Origin: ZC4RG35 sp964571765
Lineage (GTDB): Bacteria > Actinomycetota > Acidimicrobiia > Spongiisociales > ZC4RG35
Length of the DNA stretch: 13,873 bases
Assembly: GCA_964571765.1 (NCBI GenBank)
Contig: CAZNDH010000036.1
Location: forward strand, 1-13,873
Reading direction: 5' to 3'
The notes under the pieces are model-generated. The model did no database searches and had not been told where the DNA came from. It saw only the letters and a program-made list of their open reading frames with translations. Each line of letters opens with the position of its first letter. Within the stretch, counting starts at the first letter, position 1. This document shows, one piece after another, positions 7,930 to 13,873 of the stretch. The position numbers and the translations under genes are program-made.

Positions 7930-8492
7930 TGAGACGCCAACTTCTCCCAGCACTCCGCATGCTCGGCGTCATGACCCTCCTCACCGGGTTGGTCTACACG
8001 GCCGCGGTGACTCTCGTCACCCAAGGCGTCCTCGGCCACCAGGCCGACGGTTCCCTGGTGGAACGCGGCGGCGTGGTGGTCGGCTCTGAGCTCTTGGGTC
8101 AGCCGTTCGAGACTGCCGGCTATTTCCACCTCCGCCCTTCGGTGGTCGGCTACGACCCCAGTCTGTCCGGGGCCTCCAACCTTGGTCCAAACAACCCCGA
8201 TCATCTCGCCGCAGTAGAAGCTCGGGCCTCGGAATACCGGGAGATCAACGGTCTCGACGCGGCGACACCGGTACCCGTCGACGCGGTGACGACCTCCGCA
8301 TCGGGTCTCGACCCTCACATCTCGGTGGCCAACGCCCGACTCCAGGCGCAACGGGTCGCACGAGAGCGAGGCCTGGGCGTCGAGGAGATCCTCGCCCTCA
8401 TCGACCGCCAGACTTCGGGTGCCTCGGTGGCATATCTGAGCGATCCCGCAGTGAATGTGCTCCTGCTCAACCTGGCACTCGATGACCTTTGA
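7929..8492 (+). CDS. kdpC: KdpC, accessory subunit of the KdpFABC ATPase
   Basis: This is the single-span subunit that associates with KdpA/KdpB and raises nucleotide affinity (187 residues; E. coli 190). It has an N-terminal membrane helix at about residues 10-31, then an extracytoplasmic domain with family motifs: YFHLRPSVVGYDP, SGASNLGPNNP, VPVDAVTTSASGLDPHIS and the C-terminal PAVNVLLLNLAL. ATG 7929 overlaps the kdpB stop by one base, indicating coupled translation and fixed stoichiometry. It is intact. Confidence 0.98.
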   Translation: MRRQLLPALRMLGVMTLLTGLVYTAAVTLVTQGVLGHQADGSLVERGGVVVGSELLGQPFETAGYFHLRPSVVGYDPSLSGASNLGPNNPDHLAAVEARASEYREINGLDAATPVPVDAVTTSASGLDPHISVANARLQAQRVARERGLGVEEILALIDRQTSGASVAYLSDPAVNVLLLNLALDDL

Positions 8493-8545
8493 CCCGGCGA
8501 CAGCTGTGACCGGCATAACGTAAGCCAAGACGAAAGGAAAAGGGT

Positions 8546-11089
8546 TTGGCCAAGAGAGGAAAGCTGCGGGTCTTCCTCGGCGCCGCCCCGGGTGTAGGCA
8601 AGTCCTACGCCATGTTGGAGGAGGGCCACCGTCTCCGGAGCGAAGGGCGCGACGTCGCCATCGGTTTCGTCGAGCCTCACGGTCGTCGCGATACGACAGC
8701 CCTGATCGGAGACCTGGAGGTGATCCCCAGAAACAGGCTCGAGTATCGGGGAACCAGCTTCGAGGAAATGGACCTGGAAGCGGTGCTGGAACGTCAACCC
8801 GAAGTGGCCCTGATCGACGAGCTCGCTCATACCAACATCCCCGGCTCCCATCACGACAAGCGATGGCAAGACGTCGAAGTGATACTCGACGCCGGGATCG
8901 ACGTTCTCACCACCCTCAACATCCAGCATCTCGAGTCGCTCAACGATGTCGTCTTCGAGATCACGGGAGTCACCCAGCGAGAGACCATCCCCGACGAGAT
9001 GGTGCGACGGGCTGACCAGATCGAACTCGTCGACCTTCCCCAGGAGGGGATCACCGAGCGTATGGCCGCCGGCAAGATCTACCCACCGGAACGGATCGAC
9101 GCCGCCCTGGCCAACTACTTCCGACCCGGAAACCTCGGGGCCCTCAGGGAGCTCGCCCTCTCCTGGACGGCCGATCGGGTCGACGAAGCGCTGGCCAAAT
9201 ACCGGGAAGCCCACGGCATCGCCGAGCTATGGGAGACCAAAGAACGCGTCGTGGTCGCCATCGCAGGAGCAGAAGGCGGAGACATGGTGATCCGCCGAGC
9301 AACCCGGATGGCGATGAGGGCAAGAGCAGACCTCGTCGGGGTTTTCGTCCGGCCTACCCACGGCCTCGCTGACGAGGAGTACCCGGCTCTGGCCGAGCAG
9401 AGAGCACTGCTCGAACAGTTCGGCGGCCGCTACTACGAAATCGTCGGCGACGACGTGGGAACCGCACTACTCGCCTTTGCCAAAGGAGAGAACGCGACCC
9501 AACTCGTCGTCGGGGCTTCCCGGCGGTCCAGAATCGAGGAGTGGCTGCGAGGATCCCCAGTCGGCAAAGTCATTCGGGAATCGGGTGCGCTCGACGTTCA
9601 CATCATCTCCTACGAAGGCGTCCGAAGACCCAAAGTCCGTCGACGTACCAGCGGGGCTTCGATCAGCCTCCGCCGTCAGAGCGCAGCCTGGGCACTGGCG
9701 GTGATCGGGCTGCCCTCTCTCAGCTGGCTGCTCCTCGGGGTCGGCGGCGACCTCGCCCTGCACAACATCCTCCTCGTCTACCTGCTCACCTCCCTCCTCG
9801 TGGCGGCCATCGGAGGAGTCTGGCCAGCGGTGGCCGCTGCCGCCGCCGGATTCATGCTTGCCAACTGGTTCTTCACCGAGCCCAGGCGGACCTGGACCAT
9901 CGCAGATCCGGACAACCTGTTCTCCCTGTTCAGTTTCGTGGTCGTCGCAGTCACAGTCGGCCTCCTAGTCGGGATGTCCACCCGACGAAGCGCAGAGGCT
10001 CGCAAAGCCCGGGCTCAGGCCGAAGCACTCGCCGCCACAGCCTCACAGGCTCATCCAGTGTTCGGGGAGGCCGCTGAAGGCCTCATTCACATGGTTCGCG
10101 AGACATTCACCCTCAGCGCAGCAAGCATCCTCCGCCGCAGCGAGGACGGATGGGAAACCCTGGCCGCCTCAGGGGCCGAGCAGCTCTCATCGCCGGACAA
10201 CGCCACCGAGACCATTGAGCTGACCGACGACACCATCCTCGCGATCCGGGACGGGAAGCTGACCGCGGACGATCGTCGCGTGCTAAGAGCATTCGCCGCC
10301 CAGATCACCCAAGCCGTCGAGCGTCAGGCACTCGAAGAGGAGGCAAAGACAGCAGAGACAATGGTCGAAACCGATCGGCTCCGAACGGCACTGCTCGGTG
10401 CCGTCTCCCACGACCTGAGGACACCACTGGCCACGATCAAGGCTTCGGTCACGAGCCTCCTAGAGACCGGAGTGGACTGGACACCGGAACAAACCAATGC
10501 CTTCCTCACCACCATCCGCGACGAGACCGAAAGGCTCAACCGGCTGGTCGGCCGGCTCCTCGACGCCAGCCGAGTCCAAGCGGGCGCGGTCCACGTGTTC
10601 TTCCGGGAGGTCAGCCTCGAAGAAGTGGTGAATGCCGCCCTCACTGGACTGGGACCCGTGGCCGAGGAGGTCGATGTCGACGTGCCCGAGGACCTTCCCC
10701 AAGTCCAAACCGATCCCACCCTGCTCGAGCGAGTGGTGGCCAACCTCGTCGAGAACGCGGTCAGGTGGTCGCCGCCTGGCACCCACGTCAACGTCTCCGC
10801 CGGGCAAGTAGGTGGGAGGATCGACCTGAGAATCGTCGACCGCGGCCCGGGTATCCCCCACGACCGACAGGAGGAGGTGTTCCAACCCTTCCAGCGCCTC
10901 AGCGACAGCCAACCCGTGGGAGGAGTCGGTCTCGGCCTGGCCGTATCCAGAGGGTTTCTCGACGCCATGGGCAACGAGCTACTCATCGAAGACACACCGG
11001 GAGGAGGCACCACCATGGTGATCGGTCTCAAACCGGCGCGAGCCACTCACCAAGTCCTCAACTCCGACCTGACCGAAAGCCGTCGATGA
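8546..11089 (+). CDS. kdpD: KdpD, turgor/K+-sensing histidine kinase
   Basis: This is a membrane sensor kinase that phosphorylates KdpE when K+ is scarce (847 residues; E. coli 894). Domains in order: an N-terminal KdpD domain with Walker A GAAPGVGKS (12-20) and Walker B LIDELAHTN (Asp91); a USP-like domain from about 233 to 355; four membrane helices in about 380-475; a GAF-like region (about 490-590); HisKA with SHDLRTPL (His622); and HATPase_c with N box NLVENAVRW (from 733), DRGPGIP (from 765) and GVGLGLAVS. The TTG start at 8546 is preceded by AAAGGAAAAGGG. It lies 53 nt after kdpC, the widest spacing in the operon, and overlaps kdpE by 4 nt (ATGA). The USP-like segment in E. coli KdpD binds c-di-AMP in some relatives; I cannot judge binding here. 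Confidence 0.97.
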   Translation: MAKRGKLRVFLGAAPGVGKSYAMLEEGHRLRSEGRDVAIGFVEPHGRRDTTALIGDLEVIPRNRLEYRGTSFEEMDLEAVLERQPEVALIDELAHTNIPGSHHDKRWQDVEVILDAGIDVLTTLNIQHLESLNDVVFEITGVTQRETIPDEMVRRADQIELVDLPQEGITERMAAGKIYPPERIDAALANYFRPGNLGALRELALSWTADRVDEALAKYREAHGIAELWETKERVVVAIAGAEGGDMVIRRATRMAMRARADLVGVFVRPTHGLADEEYPALAEQRALLEQFGGRYYEIVGDDVGTALLAFAKGENATQLVVGASRRSRIEEWLRGSPVGKVIRESGALDVHIISYEGVRRPKVRRRTSGASISLRRQSAAWALAVIGLPSLSWLLLGVGGDLALHNILLVYLLTSLLVAAIGGVWPAVAAAAAGFMLANWFFTEPRRTWTIADPDNLFSLFSFVVVAVTVGLLVGMSTRRSAEARKARAQAEALAATASQAHPVFGEAAEGLIHMVRETFTLSAASILRRSEDGWETLAASGAEQLSSPDNATETIELTDDTILAIRDGKLTADDRRVLRAFAAQITQAVERQALEEEAKTAETMVETDRLRTALLGAVSHDLRTPLATIKASVTSLLETGVDWTPEQTNAFLTTIRDETERLNRLVGRLLDASRVQAGAVHVFFREVSLEEVVNAALTGLGPVAEEVDVDVPEDLPQVQTDPTLLERVVANLVENAVRWSPPGTHVNVSAGQVGGRIDLRIVDRGPGIPHDRQEEVFQPFQRLSDSQPVGGVGLGLAVSRGFLDAMGNELLIEDTPGGGTTMVIGLKPARATHQVLNSDLTESRR

Positions 11090-11796
11090 CAGACAAGCAG
11101 CGCGTCCTGGTCGTCGACGACGAACCGCAGATCGTGCGGGCCCTCTCAGTCAACCTGAAGGCACTCGGCTATGAGGTGGACGCCGCCGCCTCGGGTGAAG
11201 AGGCGCTCTCGCATGCATCGCAACGACGACCTGACGCGGTGATCCTCGACCTGGGACTTCCCGGGATCGACGGCATCCAGGTCATCGAGGGACTGCGTGG
11301 CTGGACCACCGTGCCCATCATCGTCCTAACCGTCCGCGAGCAGGAGGCCGACAAGATTGCGGCGCTCGACGCAGGCGCCGACGACTACGTCACCAAACCC
11401 TTCGGAATGGGGGAGCTGCTGGCGAGACTGAGAGCCTCGCTCCGCCGAGCTGCGCCACCATCTACCGAACAGCCCGTGGTGACGACTCCTCATTTCGTCA
11501 TCGACCTGTCAGCCAAGACCGTGGAGCGCGACGGAGCCGAGATCAGACTCACCCCAACCGAGTGGGGAGTGGTCGAGCTGCTCGTCCGGAACGAAGGCAA
11601 GCTCGTGTCCCAGGTACAGCTACTGAAAGAGGTATGGGGTCCGGCCTACGAAGTCGAAACCAACTATCTGAGAGTGTTCATGGCGCAGATCCGCCACAAA
11701 CTCGAGCCCGACCCGAGCCAGCCGATCTACTTCATAACCGAACCCGGAATGGGCTACCGATTCCTCCGGTCCCGGACCGAAACACCCGTTCCCTGA
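11086..11796 (+). CDS. kdpE: KdpE, OmpR-family response regulator
   Basis: This is the DNA-binding partner of KdpD that activates kdp transcription (236 residues). The receiver domain has the acidic pair Asp11-Asp12 in VVDDEP, phospho-acceptor Asp55 (VILDLGLPG), Thr82 and Lys104 (DDYVTKPFG). The C-terminal winged helix (about 135-232) has LTPTEWGVVELLVRNEGKLV and ends at the typical GMGYRF. The start is ATG 11086, inside the kdpD stop (4-nt overlap); an open frame extends upstream within kdpD but is not homologous. It is the last gene of the potassium cargo, about 135 bp before the attachment site. Confidence 0.98.
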   Translation: MTDKQRVLVVDDEPQIVRALSVNLKALGYEVDAAASGEEALSHASQRRPDAVILDLGLPGIDGIQVIEGLRGWTTVPIIVLTVREQEADKIAALDAGADDYVTKPFGMGELLARLRASLRRAAPPSTEQPVVTTPHFVIDLSAKTVERDGAEIRLTPTEWGVVELLVRNEGKLVSQVQLLKEVWGPAYEVETNYLRVFMAQIRHKLEPDPSQPIYFITEPGMGYRFLRSRTETPVP

Positions 11797-11804
11797 CATC
11801 CCCT

Positions 11805-11839
11805 CCATCGCGCGTCCATCGCGCGAAAGGGTGCGATGG
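11805..11839 (+). terminator. Weak hairpin after kdpE
   Basis: CCATCGC (11816-11822) pairs with GCGATGG (11833-11839) around a 10-base loop, 20 bases after the kdpE stop. CCATCGCGCG is also directly repeated (11805-11814, 11816-11825). There is no T-tract, so this is at best a weak or factor-dependent end for the operon. Confidence 0.3.
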
Positions 11840-11931
11840 GACCGTCAAGAACGCGAAATGATGCGAAGCAAATACCGGTTTTGAACAGGCATTCCGCGGA
11901 TTTCGCCTGGTCAGCAGTTACCCCGGACTCG

Positions 11932-11973
11932 CTCATAACCCGAAGGTCGCGGGTTCAAATCCCGCCCCCGCTA
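11932..11973 (+). tRNA. 3' half of initiator tRNA-fMet (partial; displaced attachment site)
   Basis: From anticodon loop CTCATAA (CAT at 11934-11936) onward it follows the initiator tRNA pattern: CCCGA, variable loop AGGTC, T-arm GCGGG-TTCAAAT-CCCGC (11949-11965), acceptor strand CCCCGCT and discriminator A (11973). Initiator identity rests on the CCC run after the loop and the AGGTC variable loop. An acceptor strand ending in T is usual in actinobacteria. Bases before 11932 (GGACTCG) cannot form the GGG side of the anticodon stem, and no D-arm or 5' acceptor strand is present, so it is not a functional gene. Such a fragment is what integration into a tRNA gene leaves at the far border of an element. 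Confidence 0.85.
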
Positions 11974-11979
11974 CTAAAG

Positions 11980-12007
11980 GCCCTGGTCAACGACACTTGG
12001 CCAGGGC
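11980..12007. terminator. 11-bp hairpin between tRNA fragment and integrase 2
   Basis: GCCCTGGTCAA (11980-11990) pairs with TTGGCCAGGGC (11997-12007), with one G-U wobble and a 6-base loop. On the minus strand it is followed by CCTTTAG and could end integrase 2 transcription; on the plus strand it could end a tRNA transcript. The window begins with the right arm of the same hairpin (1-9), showing it belongs to the shared module. Confidence 0.5.
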
Positions 12008-12048
12008 TTCTACCGTCTTTCGGCTTCCTTCTACCGGGACTTCTACCG
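12007..12048 (+). repeat. Three CTTCTACCG direct repeats beside integrase 2
   Basis: Exact copies lie at 12007-12015, 12028-12036 and 12040-12048 (spacing 21 and 12), the same pattern as at 9-50. They lie between the attachment core and the 3' end of the integrase, as arm-type binding sites would. The function is inferred. Confidence 0.6.
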
Positions 12049-12049
12049 G

Positions 12050-13081
12050 CTATCCGGGTCGAGCCTCGTCGATGAGCTTCTCGAAGGTGCGGGCGGCTTC
12101 GGCTTGCATGCCGGGGAGCACGTGTTGGTAGGTGTCGATTGTGAACGCCGGATTCCCATGACCCAATCGCTCTGACACCACCTTGACCGGGACCCCGGCC
12201 TTGATCAGGAGCGTGCCGTGGGTATGCCTGATGTCGTGAAGTCGGATGCGCGCACTCCTGCTCGGTTGGCGATCCGTTCGAAGGTCTGGGAGATCGAATG
12301 CGGATGGACCGGCTTGCCGTCATTGTTGGTGAACACCCAGCTCTCGGATTCGATGCCTGCAGCCTCCTGTTCGGCTCTCTGCCATTCCTTCCATGCCTTT
12401 AGCACCTTGATGGTGGTGGGATCGAGGTCGATGGCTCGTCTCGCGTTGGGGGTCTTGCCTCTCGACTCCCGCACCTCGTAAGCGACGGCGACCAGACCTC
12501 GGTTGACCGACACCCGCGCCTTCTTGAAGTCGACGTCATCCCAACGGAGCCCGAGCAGTTCGCTACGACGCATTCCAGTGGCGGCCAGAACCCAGAACGC
12601 GGGGAACAGTCGATGACCCGCCGCGGCTTGGAGAAACGCCTGCAGCTGCTGGGCATTCCACGCTTGAGGCTCCGTCTTCGGGATCGATCTCAGCTTGGGT
12701 GCATGAGCCACCAGAGCAACGTTCCGACTGACGAGGCCGCGTCTCACCGCATCGTTGAGGGCTCCTCGGATGATGAGATGCACCTCGAGAACGGTCTTTG
12801 GTGCCAGCGGCCGACGATCGTCGGTGGGATACAACATCCGGTCGTACAGCGTCTCCAGATGGTGGGCGCGGAGCCGTCGGATCCGGACATGGCCGATGGC
12901 GGGGAGGATGTGCCGGTCGATCTTGCGGCGGTATCCGTCCCAGGTCGACTCGGCCAGATTGATCTTCTTCCCCGGCAGCCAGGTGCTGATCAGGTAGGCG
13001 CCGAAGGTGAGCGACCGCATCTGGTCGTTGCGGCCATTCAACTCGGCTGCCAACCGCGTAGCGGGACACATAACCTCGCAC
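12050..13081 (-). pseudogene. Tyrosine site-specific integrase, broken by a deletion and a frameshift
   Basis: This is homologous to the integrase at 57-1196 over its whole length. The start would be GTG 13081-13079, with a good AAAGGAG just upstream. After only seven codons (MRGYVSR) about 113 bp are missing relative to the first copy, removing most of the N-terminal arm-binding domain and shifting frame (junction near 13054-13060). The middle reads well from about 13053: LAAELNGR, STWDGYRRKIDRHI, AATGMRRSELLGLRW (Arg I intact), SRGK. Near 12245-12250 one base is missing, so the frame ends at 12205. Restoring it gives RLHDIRHTHGTLLIK, LGHGNPAF and DTYQHV up to TAG at 12052-12050. With both lesions it cannot make active recombinase. 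A sequencing error could explain the 1-base lesion but not the 113-bp one. Confidence 0.87.
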
Positions 13082-13114
13082 GAGGTTCTCCTTTCCGGGT
13101 CCCCGACCTTCGGA

Positions 13115-13247
13115 AACCCGGTAGAAGGATCGGTAGAAGAGGGACTTTCTGGCGAGGCACCGACGGGTTGTCCGTTTTGGCCGGCGCGAATGTCCTGGTC
13201 ACGGGTTGTCGTCGGGCCCGGGATCATTGCCAGGAACCCGGTAGAAG
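13115..13247 (-). repeat. Three inverted CGGTAGAAG repeats upstream of integrase 2
   Basis: Copies lie at 13119-13127, 13131-13139 and 13239-13247. The first and third extend to AACCCGGTAGAAG (13115-13127, 13235-13247), exactly as upstream of integrase 1. Retention of number, order and orientation while surrounding bases diverged argues that the sites were functional. The first pair lies about 40-60 bases before the integrase start. Confidence 0.55.
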
Positions 13248-13873
13248 CCTGCCTGCCAGTCAAGACGACCCCGTACCGTTCAGTCGCAGAGGGTAACGTT
13301 GCGTCCACGGAAAGCCACCACTACCAGGAGGTTCAGTTCCAACCCGTATCGGCTTGTCACATTCAGTGACGGCCAGTCTTCGACTCGATAGGCGGCGTAT
13401 AGGCGGCGCGATCGCACCTGGCGAGCTTGAACGTGTGGGGCGGCGCCCGCCGCCGCGAGCCGACGCCACGTGTGAGCACTTCTAGGTTCTAGGTCCCCGT
13501 GGTCCAATGGCGGCCGTGCAACGCAAAGGCCCGCCGTCGTGGCGGGCCTTGCTTCCTGATCGCCGAGGCGATTCAGGTAGTTGATCTGATTAACACTCTA
13601 CAAGCCGTGTGATGCAGCGTCTATAACCACGACAGCTTCAATCCCATTCCTTGGGCCGGTGGAATCTGCCGACGTCGTCTTCCAGCGTGTGGGTGAACTG
13701 ACATTGGCGCACGGTGCTGACAGACACCCCGCATGATGCTCGACGGGTTCACCTTCCTCAGCTCCCCGCAGGCCAGCGTGTTGGATGGTCCTTATCGTCG
13801 TTGTGCATGAACTCAACACTGCGGTGAGCGGCCGCGGCGACCCGATGCGAGCCAGCGGTCCGCTCCACCGGGT
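13248..13873. other. Right flank without a recognisable gene
   Basis: About 625 bases where no reading frame shows a known domain or a convincing start. It has an 11-bp-period repeat ATAGGCGGCG (13388-13397, 13399-13408), a GC-rich patch (13438-13462), a strong terminator hairpin (13526-13550) and, beyond it, only short frames interrupted by stops. The longest is 73 codons on the minus strand (13598-13819); it resembles no family I know, so I do not call it a gene. This may be the decayed interior of the second element. Confidence 0.4.
13526..13550 (+). terminator. Intrinsic terminator-like hairpin
   Basis: AAGGCCCGCC (13526-13535) and GGCGGGCCTT (13541-13550) form a perfect 10-bp stem with loop GTCGT. 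The A/T pairs at its base give AAA before and TT-GCTT after, so it could act in both directions. No gene that it would serve is visible on either side. Confidence 0.7.

Larger units (their letters stand above)
1..11931. mobile_element. Potassium-uptake integrative element (left element, 5' end outside window)
   Basis: This is inferred from its borders. The right border is a 3' half of tRNA-fMet (11932-11973) that lacks its 5' half, as left by site-specific integration into a tRNA gene. At the left border the first 17 bases of the window equal the bases at 11999-12015, which lie directly after that tRNA fragment. A tRNA-fMet end is therefore expected about 70 bases left of the window. Inside are a minus-strand tyrosine integrase next to the left border, as is usual for tRNA-targeting islands, and about 10 kb of K+ transport cargo. 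No replication, conjugation or phage structural genes are visible, so it is not a complete self-transferable element as seen here. The true left end is not in view. Confidence 0.6.
11932..13873. mobile_element. Second related integrative element (left end only)
   Basis: It begins at the tRNA-fMet fragment and repeats the left-border module of the first element in the same order and orientation: hairpin, CTTCTACCG repeats, minus-strand tyrosine integrase, inverted CGGTAGAAG repeats. The two modules have diverged clearly in sequence, so they look like two related elements inserted in tandem rather than a fresh duplication. The right end is not seen; no second tRNA-fMet fragment occurs before 13873. 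Confidence 0.5.

Noticed and set aside
13493..13511. 5' end of a tRNA-Glu-like gene (GTCCCCGTGGTCCAATGG)
   Set aside because: It resembles an acceptor strand and D-arm, but the following bases give no anticodon arm, T-arm or matching 3' acceptor strand, so the match is too short to call.
13598..13819. 73-codon minus-strand frame at the right end as a transposase remnant
   Set aside because: I compared its frames with common IS transposase motifs by eye and saw none, and neighbouring frames are interrupted by stops.

Overview
The window comes from a GC-rich, high-G+C Gram-positive-like bacterium, most likely an actinomycetote. The tRNA fragment at 11932-11973 has the form of an actinobacterial initiator tRNA (acceptor ending CCCCGCTA), genes use GTG and TTG starts freely, and third codon positions are strongly G/C. 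It looks like a scaffold from a draft or metagenome-assembled genome: there are two runs of exactly 100 N (3765-3864 and 7589-7688), and the second is flanked by the same 55 bp on both sides, which is an assembly signature.

Layout. (1) 1-62: a cluster of 9-bp CTTCTACCG repeats beside the 3' end of a minus-strand tyrosine integrase (57-1196), which is broken by one in-frame TGA. (2) 1197-1760: the region upstream of that integrase, with inverted copies of the same repeat, and the 3' end of an orphan minus-strand reading frame. (3) 1761-11796: eight consecutive plus-strand genes for potassium uptake: a TrkH/KtrB-type channel subunit, a TrkA/KtrA-type RCK regulator (with a gap), kdpF, kdpA, kdpB (with an artefactual gap), kdpC, kdpD and kdpE. 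(4) 11932-11973: the 3' half of an initiator tRNA-fMet gene, from the anticodon loop to the discriminator base, without a matching 5' half. This is a displaced attachment site. (5) 11980-13247: the same integration module again (hairpin, CTTCTACCG repeats, minus-strand tyrosine integrase, inverted repeats), with this integrase broken by a deletion and a frameshift. (6) 13309-13873: a right flank with a good intrinsic terminator and no gene I recognise.

Interpretation. The first bases of the window match the bases directly after the tRNA fragment at 12000. An fMet tRNA gene or another copy of its 3' half therefore probably lies just left of the window. The simplest reading is a tandem array of related elements at the initiator tRNA gene. 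The left element carries the whole potassium island as cargo, and the right element runs off the window. Both integrases have decayed by different lesions, so the island looks fixed in place.

How the genes work together. The K+ genes overlap or nearly touch (8-nt overlap, 8-nt overlap, 1-nt overlap, 13-nt gap, 1-nt overlap, 53-nt gap, 4-nt overlap) and could form one transcript. KdpD senses K+ limitation and phosphorylates KdpE, which should activate the high-affinity KdpFABC pump. Because the Ktr/Trk-type channel pair sits first in the same string, both uptake systems may be under common control.
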